DNA of 64,000 nt from Dirofilaria immitis (lineage: Eukaryota > Nematoda > Chromadorea > Rhabditida > Onchocercidae). The stretch spans positions 3,722,501 to 3,786,500 of the forward strand of contig JAKNDB010000087.1 of the NCBI GenBank assembly GCA_024305405.1. Reading direction: 5' to 3'. Numbering within the stretch: the stretch's first letter is position 1; every line of letters starts with the position of its first letter. A program made the translations under genes and the position numbers. A model generated the notes under the pieces. That model was given only the letters and a program-made list of their open reading frames with translations. It searched no databases and was not told the origin of the DNA. Shown here one piece after another: positions 1-16,037 of this stretch.

Positions 1-169
1 AACACTAATAAGTGCTGTCATGATCTTTCTTTGTACGTAATATTGCTTTAATAATTTAAGTTCGTACATTCTAAAGTAAAGTCATCTTTGGAATCATGGA
101 TAGTGATGAGACAACAGTATTTTATTGTTTCATTGTTTCCGTCTATGCTTTCAGTTATTTCATTTTCAG

Positions 170-3100
170 GTTTCGGAAGAAGAAAGTAACATATTCTGTG
201 GTTTGGATACTGAATTTCAACCGCGAAATGTTGTATCATGGAGAGTACAGCAAGTTTTATCAATCATTAGGAATCTTTCCTTTGAAGTGATTAATAAAGC
301 TGTTCTGGCAGCAAGTTGGCCTTTACTTAAGTATGTTGATTTAAACCAAGATACGAATTAGTTTAATCGTTTACCAATATCAAAAGGGTTCGTCATTAAG
401 TACAGATCACTTCCTGCTTCCAGTCGAACTGCGTATTATTCTTCCTCCCTTTTGATTAAATATTTGTAATTTTTGAATAACTTTAATTATTTTTCAATAG
501 TTCAAATAAAATACATAAGAATTGTTTGTAATGGATTGGTAAATCGCGGTGGCATATGTCTATTATGATTTGTATCTCATTCTCATCGTCGTTTTTTTCA
601 GATTTCTTTTTATTTGCTCGAATTGTAAATGGAGTATGTTGAGGACAGCAGCGCTTGATGCGCTAAGTAATATTGCTTGTGAAGTAGGCATTTATTTTGC
701 TATTCATTTAATTTTCTGTGATTTGATATAGCTTTCTGAAGTTTTACAGGGATTTTCACCCAATTTTTGGATTTCCGTATATACTGTTTCAGTTACTGAA
801 GGCCTTCACTGTTATATCGACTTTCAGATTGATCTTATGGCGGAAGAATCATCTTCAACCAACCATTTATTGTTGAAAACGGTTTCATGCTGTCTTCATT
901 CCGATGATAAATTTCGAGTAAGCTCGTCTTTCTTTGGAGAATGCTGTATTGTTTCTTTCATTCAGAATATTTTTTGGTGATGGGAACTGATTCTGTTGTT
1001 AATCTTTATGATATTATCTTGCTTAAAAAAGAATCGTAATAATTATAACCTAAGGTACTGAAAAGGTTCCAAATAATTATACCATTTGCTAAACAGTTAT
1101 CTAATTTATAGATAATTCGAGCCCTCGAAATTCTCTCCGGATTGTGCAATAACGAACGTAATGAATCTCTTATCTGTGAATTTCTCGATCATCGTATTTT
1201 AACTAAAATATTTACCGTCATTTCAGTCAAGGATATCATGATGTGTGTTTATACATTAGAATCTCTATATCAGGTATATTCTAGTTGTAGTGTATAGTTT
1301 TTTATGACTATTTATATTAATTAATATGGAACTGCCACAGTCATCAAATTATGAAACTTATTAAGTATATTTGTGTTTCAAAGTGTTTTAGATAATTATT
1401 TGAATTTAAAATATTAACAACCCTTTTAGTATAATTTCAGTAGCTTTAGGATTGCTTTTCAGTATGACTTTTTAATCTTTTATTGTTTAGTTAATATTTT
1501 TATAGATCTCCGAATTGGGAGCAACTGCTTGCTACCAGTTATCTCGTTTTCCTCATGCAATTGATACATTGGTATCTTTGGCAACAGTTGAAGCTGTTTC
1601 CTTTGGTCCATCCGGATTAATTGGAATGAAAGTAGTTGAATTTCATGGGCCTTCACAGCTTGCCCTCCACCCCCTCAAAATATGCCGGTATCTCAAAATC
1701 AGGTATAGTTTTAAAAGAACTCAGTTTAACAAATTTTTATTTATTTCAAGAATAAAAATCTTAAGACAAATATTTCAGACAATCAGACCGGGTTCATTTG
1801 TAACTACTCCCACAAATTATCCGTCAAAATTAATGACTCCACGTGGTAATTCCAACATTTCAGTGCCAATGATTGGAGACTCTAAGGTTTTTCAAATTCT
1901 GTGATAATTTTATTAAATTCTGATCGTCTACTTCGTATAGCAAATTTTTCGTTTTTTCAGAAATGTATTAATTTTCCAATTAAATATGGTTTAGTTCATA
2001 TGCATAATTTTTGTAGGTTGAACAACTGACTTCAAAATGGATTCGAATGAACTGTGTCTTTGAGATGGGCAGTGTAGTGCCTCGGGGAGAGTTATATGCA
2101 AGCTATGTTGATGACCTTCGACACCGTTATGGTGCCCTCTCGGGTTCTGTCCAAACATTCACAAACATCATGAGGTTTATTTTGCGGTGTTTCTCATACA
2201 TTTGTATGAAAATTTTTGAGATAACTTAGAATTAATAGGTGAATGAAATTAGATTTGTTTTAATTATATGCAATTAGAATTTTTAATTCAGAGCGATGTA
2301 CCCAAATGTCATACTTCGAGTTCAGTCTTCATCTGGTAGCAACATGCCAGTTTTTGAAAATATAAGGATGTGTCGATTGAATCCGAATATGAATAATCAT
2401 GAAAATTTTAGTGGCAAGTTTTTTCTTTGATCTCCATAAGTGCTAGGTTTGCTTTGGAAATAATTCTGCTTATTGTAAGTTTAAGTTAATTATACTTGAG
2501 ATTAAATTGAATTGTTTTATAAAGCATCAAATACTTACAGCTACAAACGCAGATTCTCATACATCTTTGGTGGCGAATCATCCACTCGTGCAGAAAATGC
2601 TAACAGACAACACAAATGCACCGACGATTTTGAATGGCCATACTACGGTTACTGTAGTTGCTACTGCTGCAGCCACTGAGAAGAAGTATTCCCTTTCATA
2701 TAAAGCATTTAATATTTTAAACTTCTTGAACTTACCGCAAGCACTTTTTAATGTATGCTTAATTTCGATAATATGCTCGAAATATTTTTCGAATTTGCTT
2801 GGAGTGCTAATTTTCGTAAATTGAAGAAGGATTTCATTTCTCTATCCTGACCGCGGTTTTTCTTTTTACAGGCTAGTAAATGAAACAACAAGTGATACAC
2901 CAGCAATTTTACCGACTTCATATCTCTCGGAAGATGTGATTCGTCCCAGTTCCTCTCATGTAGCGAGCGTACAACCTTCAACCAGCTTATCAATTGGCCA
3001 ACAAGTAACTGTCGTTGTTCCATGCTGAGTGTATATAATTCGTTAGGGTGAAATAGTACTTTGATCGTTTCGAATTTATGGAACTATAATAAAATTTCGT

Positions 3101-5673
3101 AAAAATGAGAAGAAAGGAATGATCATTCCATGGATTTCTAATATACCATTATAATTTAGATTTGTCGCATGGCGATTGATGCCCATGATTTCATACCGGA
3201 GCAGCGGCATGAGACAAAGATTTTGCGTATAGAGAATGCCTCTCGAACAGTTGTAAATACTATGGATGAAAAACTTCATGTTTCGCAAGTAAGTCGTTTT
3301 TCGTTATTCGTTATAGATTTAAATCTAACTGATACTAAAAATATATAATTGAATTGTGAGTGGTTGTAGGAGTTTTAATGCACTTTTCCTAATCATCACT
3401 TCCATGAAGTAAGATTCTACGTCTGTTGTTCTAAACAAATAGTCATCCTTGTAAGATGGAAGCGATTTGCTCATAACGGAATTGTGTCATGATTGAAAAT
3501 TGCAGGTACATAATCAAGTACAGTCTAAAAATGCTGTTGCAAAACGTTTCAATGGAATTTGTGATAGTCGAACTATAAATAATGAAAGTATAACAAATGG
3601 CTTTGATAATGAGCTTACGCAGTCTTGCGGAAATACGATCAGTCAAGCACTGAATGGAAATCCAACATCTTCAGGCTCGAAAGATGCAAGATTTTTTTAT
3701 CTTTAAATGTATAAGGAAGGAATAACTGGAACAATCTCAAACATTCTAATGCTGGGTACTTAGCTGAAAACTGCCTTTTTATTGATGGGAAAAGTCAAGC
3801 AGTCAAACAAGTATTCTTTATTTTTATTTGAATTACCGAATCCATAACTGTTTATAAAATATTCAACATTACATGTTGCATCCGAATTTTGATAAACAAA
3901 GTAATAATACTATCTGACAGTAAGTCATGTATATTTCTCAATAAGATATTATATATAATTCAAAATTTTCTATATCATTATTGATATTCTAACTTTTTCG
4001 TTCTGAATCTTGATTGCATTGTCGTTTTTTACCATTTGTGACAGCGGATCTGTGTTGGTTGAATTAATTTTAATCAAATCCAAAATGAAAAATATGACAG
4101 AGAGTTTAATTTAAGGCGAAGCCGGTAATAAATGTCGCAAATGCGGGTCTCGAAACTCAAATGATACATCCTTCAACATCTGCTGTAGGAGGCGCTCGTG
4201 ATGATGACTGTGATTCATTGAAATCTTGTGCATCTACATCCTGTTCTCCAGTTTCTGCGAAGCGACGGCGAATATCAGTCTGTTCCAACAGCAAGCCAAC
4301 CACATCTTCAAGTGACAGTGATGATTATTTATGTGAATGGAATGGATGTGGAAAGTAAGTAGATAATTCTTTTGTTATACTTTTGCATAGTGTTTCTTAA
4401 TTGAAAATTTGCAACTTGCAGTTATTTTTGAAAATTATTCAGCCGTGTAAAAGTTGCTTTGTTAATATAAAATGGAAAGGATTTGCATATTTTTCACTTT
4501 CTAGTTCCGAATTTTTTAAAGCTCATTTTAGGCGCTTTTCGTCTGCATCTTTTGTTCTTTATCACTGCACTAAAGAACATGTTGGCGATGATCATAGCAT
4601 ACAATGTCATTGGCCACGATGTGATTCAACAGTGCGCGCCAAATGGTCAATGGTGACGCATTTGCAAGATCACCATTGCAATGAAGTTGCTTTAAAAGCT
4701 GCAGCTAAAAGACGAAAAGAAGGTTTATAGTTATCAGAATTTATTAGCAGAATAAAATGTTTTCTATAATATAATTTTTTAAATAAATAATCCAATGGAA
4801 TGATGAAATAAAAATTATTTAAAGAAGAATCGACATTGTTGATTGAGAATTATACCTGTTCAGGATTATTTTTTCTATTTTTATTATTTGCAGGTCACGG
4901 TTTGCCTTTAGGGCCAGTTAACCCGGAAAGACCACGAGAAATTGTGCAGCATCCGGGATATTCAAAAAACGCAGCTGTTGAAGCTATTCGACGACATGCC
5001 TTCAATTATCTTCCTCGTGATATCACAGTATATATATTTTTCGAATTTCACAATAATGTGTACTATTTTACTTTGAAAATGTTTAATTTTTGTTTGTAAT
5101 ATAAAAATGAACTGTAATTAAAGATTAAAACTTTTAACACAGGTACGTGAATTTGCCTGAAAATTATAGGATGATCCTGAGGGACCCGTGACAAAAAGCA
5201 TTCGTTTGACCAGTTGTCTTATTCTCAGAAATTTGGCGCGTTATTCAAACGATGGAAGACGGTGAATTTTTTTCCGCCAAACGGTTTTATTTCGACTTTT
5301 CACGAGTTTCTGTAGAACTTGAAAAACACTGTATTACTGTTAATTTTCTGCCTTGTTTATGATATGGATAAGTAATTGCCTATAAACTGTTTTTATCTTT
5401 ATGAAACCTAAGTTATTTTATATGTAACGTTAAGTGGACTAAAAGATATTAATTGTCCAAGCACTTTTCAGACATCTTCGTCGACATGAGCGTTTGCTTA
5501 GTTGGTTGTCATTATCGCGTGTAGAAAGTAGCTCAGCGCTAGCTCAACTTCTTGCTGAACTATATTCTCACCCGACTTCGTCTTCCTCTTCCTATCCATC
5601 CTCATCTTCATCACCTCATCGTACTTATGTGCCGACTGCATCAAATGCTATAACAGTTGCAAAAGCCTTATGA
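170..5673 (+). CDS. swsn-7: ARID2/BAF200-like subunit of the PBAF (SWI/SNF) chromatin remodeller, 5' end outside window
   Basis: This is the 3' part of a spliced gene. Exons are at 170-330, 602-683, 828-917, 1112-1273, 1506-1702, 1787-1886, 2017-2174, 2292-about 2417, about 2530-2685, about 2880-3006, 3160-3288, 3506-3685, 4116-4354, 4532-4722, 4894-5027, 5170-5261 and 5472-5673 (TGA). The 2017-2350 exons encode an RFX-like DNA-binding segment containing [20 protein letters not shown] and [13 protein letters not shown], the ARID2 signature. Near the end are two C2H2 zinc fingers: CEWNGC with the histidines of LYHCTKEH, and CHWPRC with the histidines of THLQDHH. ARID2 targets the PBAF complex to chromatin in the nucleus. 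The ARID domain should lie upstream of base 1. The phase across 2410-2530 and the exon end near 3006 are uncertain. The symbol is the C. elegans name, assigned from family knowledge. Confidence 0.9.
3686..4115 (+). other. Probable GC-AG intron inside the ARID2 gene
   Basis: The exon from 3506 runs in frame to 3685. No usable GT donor precedes the in-frame stop (about 3704). The sequence at the boundary is GAT followed by GCAAGA, which fits the minor GC donor class. Splicing from there to the TTAAG acceptor ending at 4115 keeps phase 0 and joins two serine-rich coding pieces. The alternative is a sequencing error at the donor. Confidence 0.5.
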
Positions 5674-6582
5674 CGAATGGAATATATATCGCAAAGGACA
5701 TATTGTCGCTTTTCAGAATCAATTATTAATATGATGACAACCTCGGTATCATCTAATCAATATGCCTATGCTTGCAAACACATGAATTTGTTATTATCAG
5801 AAAAATTGTTGCCTCATTTGTCTTTGTTAATTATACTTTGAGTTGAAAATTTCTTCATTCAGTAGGTGTCACTTTTACTAATTGAGCTTGAATTTTGATT
5901 CTGGAATTCATTTCTGATTTCAACTTTGGAATTCATTACCGAATCAAGAATCATATAGAGATGAATTAATCGTTACTTGCGTTTTAACTTCTGAGGCTTT
6001 TCTTATTCATTGGTTTTATCACATGAAGAAAGAAGTTTTACAAATATGATATGGTTTTCCTTACATTGGAAAAACAATTTTATTTCAATATTTTCTTCTA
6101 AAATGCATACGCTTTCAAAAAAGAAAAATGCATAAATGCTCTTTTTGAAAATGTACTGGTTCTATGGACCATTTATGACGCTGTGTAAAGTTAAGCTTTT
6201 CGGATTGTGTATGTTCATATGTGTCGTGTTACATTTTTTGTGATTTTTCATTCTATTATGTGAGACAAGATTGTGTCGTTGAAAATCTAATTCGAGTATC
6301 TTTTCATTAAAGAAATTGTTTCCACACTTTCGATTATTAGTAGTGCTACTGGAACACATGAATTTCTAATAAAGAAGTTGGATCAATTACTGATCAAGTC
6401 AGTAATTGAAATTATTCATTTGGAAGAATATGAGATTTCAGTGCTTAATTAAATATTATGTAAATTGAGTGGTAGTTTTGTCTGAACATGTAGCTTGGCT
6501 TTTCGAAACCTTATCAATGTGCGGATGAAGCTTACTTTTCAAGTTGGTTGTTTAAAGATATAATGAAAAGGAGTGAGAAGGA
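5674..6582. other. Intergenic region between ARID2 and HDAC3
   Basis: A+T-rich sequence between two + strand genes, with no credible coding exon on either strand. It should hold the ARID2 3' UTR and the HDAC3 upstream region. An AATAAA-like motif lies near 6369. No repeat stands out. Confidence 0.5.
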
Positions 6583-9555
<2,973 letters not shown>

Positions 9556-11153
9556 TCGTAACTTGTTAATGCCCTTTGGTATGAGTTTGGAGCTGTTTTA
9601 TTCTGGAACGATTTTAGAGGTGATACCGCTTGTTGTATCCGACAACTAACCTAAAGTATGAAGGAAAGAGCTAAGTCATTTTCATCTGGAAAATTCCTAT
9701 TTGTTCTTTTTATGCTGTTTGGTTTATGCATTGTTCATATCGACCTATATTGTTCTATTTCATAACTTAATTTCGAAATAAATTTTTAAAGTTCATACTA
9801 TTATTTTATCAACAACTCAGTTAATAATTTCATGTTTGTTATAAGCATATTTTGTTTCAGATGAAATTATTTGTAATTCATAAAGAACGAAGAGCATCAT
9901 ATAATAGAAATGTAATTTTTCCTTTCTACATGGTTACGTAAATGACAATACAGCTGGGATGGATTTTGACAGTTTGTTTTTGGATAGTTAGAACATACGA
10001 ATGAGATAAGAGATATCCATTATTTATAAGACTATCAAGGGATTCCAGCTAAAGGTTGCAACGCTCGCAACAAACAGAATGGCTGAAAAGACATGTCGAA
10101 CATGTTTTCCAAAGCAAGAAAGTCTTTATACAAGGGAAGGGAAGTGGAGAAGGAGAGAAGGAAAACAGCGCTTTAGGACTATAGTATCTTATTGGCAAAT
10201 AGACGAATTCAAGTTTATTTCCTTTAATTATTCAACAACAATAAAAACAAAACAAAAATATACAAGAAATGATTGATGTAGCCCCAATAGTGCTTGATTA
10301 TTATATCTTTGTGATGGATAGTAAACTTGGCAAGAATATCAAATGTGATGCTGGAAAGAATTATTAAACAATATTTGTATATAAAATATGCAGTGCAATT
10401 ATGGTGTAACATTATAATAATTCTTGAGAAATAGAAGCAAAGCATAAATAACGAAGTCATGAAAATTTTAACGTACTTGTAGCAGAATGATAGATTTCAG
10501 CAGAACATTACTCACGAGAATCTGAAAAAACTTCAATATGTATCAACAACTTACCAGAATATTATTAAGTGATATGAAAATGATTGCAGGAACCCGTCAT
10601 CGAAATATGACTGTTTTTAGCGCATCTTCGGGATGAATCTGTAAATCTATTATTAAATATAGGATGAAATTTTCATAAATAAGAGGAACTACCACAAACT
10701 TTCTATTATATGTAACAATCCTGAATATTTTTGAATGAAACAGAGACATTGATTAGAGAATATTTAGCATGTTTGCTAATTTTTATGCTTTCGTTCATAC
10801 TAGCTCTACTACGAAATATATCAATGCTATGTTTTAATGTTACCATAATGCCATTATTGCGATATGGAAGACAGGCTTAATACTACAAATATATTTCTAA
10901 AGTAAAAGATAGATTTCAATGCTAAACATATTCAAACGACCTCTTTTTTAAGATACGAATTCTGACGTCAGCTTTTAATTTTTTCAGTAGTCGTTTCCTC
11001 AAGTAATAATTAAATCTGTGTATAAGAACGGAAATTCGAAGTTTAACTAAGGTTATGGTGCAAATGTTTATATAATGTAGACAGTTTAAATTTATTAAAC
11101 ACGAGATTCATATTTCAAGAGTCGATTTCACGGGGACATATTTTTACGACAAT
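9556..11153. other. Intergenic region between convergent genes HDAC3 and NADK2
   Basis: About 1.6 kb between the 3' ends of two convergent genes. AATAAA near 9776-9783 could serve HDAC3. Short open frames, for example around 10079-10276, show no family resemblance, splice logic or codon pattern supporting a gene. No RNA gene or structured repeat was recognised. Confidence 0.5.
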
Positions 11154-14100
11154 TTATGAACCAGAAATAACAGAAAATAGAACCTCAAGGACTGCTTCAG
11201 CACCATCGTTAAATTTGTAGGCAACTCGACCATCAATGACTAAATGAGCATCATAACAACGTGAATGCAGCCGCAAACGCTTCACCAATCCACGTAATGG
11301 GAATTCTGGATATGTTGCGTTATATATTGGATTGCGAACACAGTAAGCCATACCTGCAAAGAGCATTGCAGCAAATATAATATAAATAAAGTTAGAACGA
11401 ATTCCTATCTAGAAAATCAAATCCATCAAAAATTAGTATATTCTGTTAGGAAATTAGAGATAAACACTGATGAAGGGAAAAATTACTTTCACAATCCGGA
11501 GTGAACAGCAGACGATTATTATAAATATCACGAATCCTTCGGATTAATAATTTGTCCTTTCCTAATGTCCTCTTCCCAGTCTCTTGCGAAACAATATCCA
11601 AAATATCAGATACGCAGTAATCAGTTATTTTATTTATATTGAAATACCAAGAAGTAGAACCAGACCCTGAATTATTGTTTTTTTTGTTTCATATGATTCT
11701 TGAAAAATAGCAATTAGTGTCTTAAGTAACAGAAGATTTATTGCATTGAAGTCTTGGCGATACAGTGACAAAACACATAAAAAAACTAAAAGATTTAGAG
11801 GACAACAAGCACTGCTCTGATTAATATATATTATTTTGCATATGGTTGTCCTTTGACAATCACTATTCATCTACCACAGAAAATTTTGGGAATCTAAAAT
11901 TAATTTTCTTTAAAAATTTTCGAAAATAAAAACTAATTTTTAAAACTTGGAATATACGTAATTCTTTCGTTCCATGCTTCGAAGTTTTCAAACTCCTTAG
12001 GATATTTTAAAAAGTCAAAGATATTGCATTAATATGTTTATTAGCTACTTGGGATTGTTGGAAAAACTTTAGAGATATCGAACCTGTAAAAATCGAACCT
12101 GTACATACGATAACACCACTGCTTTTTGTTTTACTATTTCGCCGTCATCACATTGAATTTCATAATAAGAAACACGTGATGACAAGCTCTCTCCAATAAA
12201 AACATCATTTAATGCCAAATCGGATAGTATGTTTACACATCCCTTAGCAGTATTTCCTGATTTTCTCTCTGATTTCAACATTTTCCTAAGACAAGAGTTA
12301 ATAAGTTTAACGAAAATGTCAATGAAGCAATGAAACAATGGAATATATGTAATAGCACGAGATTATGAGCAAAGGCTCAGAAAAGGTTTATGTTTCAACT
12401 GCTTCTTATGATAGTAAGGAAAAAGCAAAAGATGAGAAAAATGTGGGAGAATTATATAAACTTAGAAAAATGAGAGCTTTGTAATTTTTAAAAAAGCTTT
12501 GAATGTAAAAGAGAATTTTATAGAATAAGGAAACAAATGATCTAAAAGCCAAGAAAAGCTAAGTTCTAAATTATCAAGTTACCGAGATTGCGATATACGA
12601 CCATGAATAAAGTTTTACGAATAAAAATCTAGACGAAAAATTAGCAAAAGTGAACAAAATCTGTATAAATAAATCATACTTCTTCTCTAATTTATGAAAA
12701 GGAAGTTGCTCATCATGCAAATAAAATGGTTCAATATTTCCAACATCACCTTCTAGATGTATGCGTATACGCTGTCGATATAACCACCTGAAATTAACAT
12801 TTGTATGAAATAAAATTGATGCTCGGAATTTATGATCAGAGGAAAACTATAGTTGGGTTAAATTACGACCTAATTTATGCCAATTATTGTTCAATTATAA
12901 CTGCTAGATGCCAGTACTGCAAAAAAAAAGGAAAAATAATTTTTTTAGAACTCTAAAATAAACGGAAGGTAATGAAATAGGCAGAAAAAAAAGAGAAAAC
13001 TGTCACATCGCATCACTGTTTATCAAATAATACCAAAATCTTAAAACTGGCAAGCTACGTAGATACATCAGCATATTTCAAAAAAGGTTATTAAAACACT
13101 GATAAAAAGTTCACTGTTGACATAAAAATATAACAACTACTAACCAATGCCTATATTAATTTTTCATTGAGAAATTTTAATGGAATTAGCTTCAAAAATA
13201 ATATTTTTCCAACATACCTAAAATCACCAGCTAGTAATCGCTTTAAAGCATCTCTGAAATATTCGTGCGACAGTTTCTTTAGCAAACAAAGATAGCCCTC
13301 CGAACTAAAATTAGAATAATTGTTTTCGACATGAAGAGTAAAAGAAACAAAGTTCAATTACTATTATTGAAAATATATCATATATTCAAATTTCATGCAT
13401 CAATTTTCAAAGTACAAGATTATTTCATGCACACTATTTTTAATTTAAAATACGAGACTTCATTTCAAATTCCAATCTGCACAAGTTTCGAAATCAGCAA
13501 AAAATGAAAAACGTTATTAATTTAAATCATTCAAAGAATTATAAAGGTTTTACCCTTTAGGATCGGTATTTATCCCTATCACAGGTTTTTCCGTTGATGA
13601 AATTCTCGACGCTGCGTGCAGAAACGTACCATCACCACCCGCAGAAAACACAGCATCAGCCCACGAAACTGCAGCATTATTATAGTCAAATTTCTGCACA
13701 GTTCGAGTTTCAATATCACAAGCTCTGAATTAAAATTGAATTAGTAATTAACAGAGTAGTCAGACAACAATCAACACTTGTGCCAAATTCTCCCAAAAAA
13801 AAAAAATTCATAATTTTGTTTATAAGCACAAACGATAGCATAAGGGCTACATAAATATTAAACTCTAGTTAAAAACAGTTCACAGACCTCAGTTCATCTA
13901 TCATAACATTCAAAAATTGATAGTGTTCGTCATACCGTCTTCGAAGCCTTTCATAGTTAGATCCTCGCCGTGCCAGCTTAAAAAATATGATTATAATGAA
14001 TAAACTCACTCTAGGTGATAAGCAAAAAATAACTGCACAGTTCTCAAAATCCAGAGAAGAAAAAGAAAAATCTGAATTACGGGTAAATTTTACCTCCTTT

Positions 14101-14630
14101 TTCAGCTGAGCTTCATCAAGAAACGGATGAGTTTGCCTTTCATATTCCAATCGTGTTAACTTGGACAAAATCAAAATTTTCTTAGGCTTGAAAACACATT
14201 TCTGAAATATTATAGTTTTTTAACAAATTGCACTTTGCTATAAACATAAAAGAATATAAGAGAAAGCAGTTGAATAATTCATACGATGCATATGACCAAA
14301 AACATCATTACGATTATTAAAAGAGGACATGAAAATGAAATTGACAGTATCCGTAAAGCTTAAGTATTAAAAATTTAAGTTTTTATAGCACTTAATTACT
14401 TATTAATTCTTCTTCATTTCTCTAGCATTCTTTGTCAAATGAAAATAACAAACTTTCTCAACTTCGCCCGAATTGTCGTTAGTCTGAACTTGCGTTGCTA
14501 TAGTACTATTATATGACGACTGATAAGTTGCAACAGATCTATCCATACTGCTAGCGAAAAGAGGTACTGCAGTTGTGCGCGCCAGCAATGAACTAATGGT
14601 TGCCAAATATTTCTGCATAATGCGTTTCAT
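11154..14630 (-). CDS. NADK2: NAD kinase 2, mitochondrial (NADK2 family)
   Basis: Phosphorylates NAD to NADP inside mitochondria. Minus-strand exons: 14630-14454, 14201-14094, 13976-13888, 13724-13554, 13304-13218, 12787-12680, 12285-12099, 11666-11487, 11353-11154 (TAA). The N-terminus starting MKRIMQKYLATISSLLARTT looks like a mitochondrial presequence. The diagnostic nucleotide-binding motif is FSAGGDGTFLHAASR, followed by INTDPKGSEGYL. Further on come SSGVIVCTGSGSTSW and the conserved C-terminal RCYDAHLVIDG. The order matches human NADK2 rather than cytosolic NADK. One frame break lies at 12123-12127, where five T on the + strand replace an expected six. The correction gives KQKSSGVIVCTG and the right phase into the next exon. 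Confidence 0.9.
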
Positions 14631-15476
14631 TTGTTTTCAAAATAATTTTAAAAGCAGCGATGATAATAGCGAAGTGTGATAGCATGAGTGTAGTGAAAGT
14701 GCATGTTGTACTGAGTTGCTGCTGCAACTAATTCTGCTTTATTAATAATCACCAAAAGCAACTACATAATAAACAGAATGATAACATCAAACTGTCCGAC
14801 AATCACCACAAAATATAATTTGCATGTGATTGTCACTTCTCTGATATCGAGAGAAACGCAGCAGTTCTAAAAGTACTAATGTTCCTTTCGAAGAACAAAT
14901 ACAAAAATCATTCCATCTAATCACATGAAGTCAGATGAGTATTTGATAATTCCAATCACAGATAAGTAAGTGAGCCAATATCTCATTCCTAATCATTTAT
15001 GGATGCAAATTAGGAAGAAATTATAGGATTAAACAATTATAATAAACCAGCATGCGAGTGAAGGTATGCTATCTGAAGACATGAAAAAAAAAGGAAATGA
15101 ATAGAATAAATAAGAACAGTTAGTGTTGGCACTTCAAAGTTTATAGATCATTTAACCTATCATCTGATCAACGATACAAGAGAGCGATCGGAAAAGGAAA
15201 TTAAATTTATGTTAAAACATAAAGGAAAGATTAATGGAAAAATTCACGGACGAATCGCTATGTAGCAGGTATTTAATAAATATTGTAATGAAATATTACT
15301 GCAATTATGAAACAGTGAACTTGTGACGTCTACATTGCGAGGAATGAATGTCATATTATCATCATCGGGTCGACTGTTTTCTCGAAATCAATGACTTGGG
15401 GGAAGAAGGAGGAGGAGGGGTACGCATAGATCTGTGTATCATCTCACTGGCACTGACAATATGATGGAAGAACCTG

Positions 15477-15609
15477 GAAACGACACATTTGCAGGGCACA
15501 TAGGCCCATGCTCATACTTGACCTGGTAAAATCATAAAGGACACATAGGCCCATGCTGAAACGACACATAGGCCCATGCTCATACTTGACCTGGTAAAAA
15601 TCATAAAGG
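15477..15609. repeat. Local direct duplication, unit about 44-50 bp plus a third partial copy
   Basis: The core ACACATAGGCCCATGCT occurs three times, at about 15496-15512, 15541-15557 and 15564-15580. Two copies (15497-15540 and 15566-15609) continue with CATACTTGACCTGGTAAAA and TCATAAAGG and differ by one A. GAAACGACACAT also occurs twice, at 15477 and 15558. The arrangement looks like tandem duplication with a truncated middle unit. Confidence 0.85.
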
Positions 15610-15637
15610 GTGAGTGCTTATTGTAGCGCGACAGTCT

Positions 15638-15715
15638 CTTTTCTCTCTCTGCTTTCTCTTTCTCTCTCTCCCGCTATTATTTCACCCACTCTCTCTCTTT
15701 CCTTCTCTCTCGTTA
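15638..15715. repeat. CT-rich (polypyrimidine) low-complexity tract
   Basis: Almost pure C and T on the + strand, with repeated TCTCTC blocks, about 320 bases upstream of the ubc-7 start codon. It could be a promoter element (GAGA-like on the minus strand) or simple-sequence drift. Confidence 0.6.
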
Positions 15716-16037
15716 CGTTTCGTTTATCGCCATCTGCTACATAATGACATCGTTGGAACAAAAATTTTGTCGCGTCTAAACTTACCAGATCTGCGATCTT
15801 CAAGCTTTTTGTATTCATAGATGACTCCTGTCAAGTGGATAATCAAAATTTTCTGATAAACATGACATGCCACTATTACTCATTGCAAGCAGCACCTCAC
15901 TGCTACAAACACTGCAATTCCGAAGTATGATGATAGATTTAAAAATTTGATTGCTTTTTCAAAACACATAAGATACACATGTTTGTAACATTATAACATT
16001 TATTAAGAAGCTAACGTGTGCGACGGCTGTACGACTG

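Larger units (their letters stand above)
14631..16037. promoter_or_regulatory. Shared divergent upstream region of NADK2 (-) and ubc-7 (+)
   Basis: About 1.4 kb separates the two start codons, which point away from each other, so both promoters must lie here. It contains the local duplication at 15477-15609 and a strongly CT-rich stretch at about 15638-15715. No coding exon is convincing. The open frames across the CT-rich tract on both strands are low-complexity artefacts. No TATA box or initiator can be assigned by eye. Confidence 0.4.

Noticed and set aside
2748..3288. Minus-strand open frames over ARID2 exons
   Set aside because: Shadows of + strand coding exons that have proper splice phases.
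10079..10276. 65-residue open frame starting MAEKTCRTCFPKQ
   Set aside because: No recognised family, poly-Lys/Arg composition and no supporting splice or poly(A) context; lies between two 3' ends.
15614..15820. Open frames on both strands across the CT-rich tract
   Set aside because: Low-complexity Leu/Ser/Phe or Arg/Glu peptides forced by the CT repeat; no homology or splice logic.
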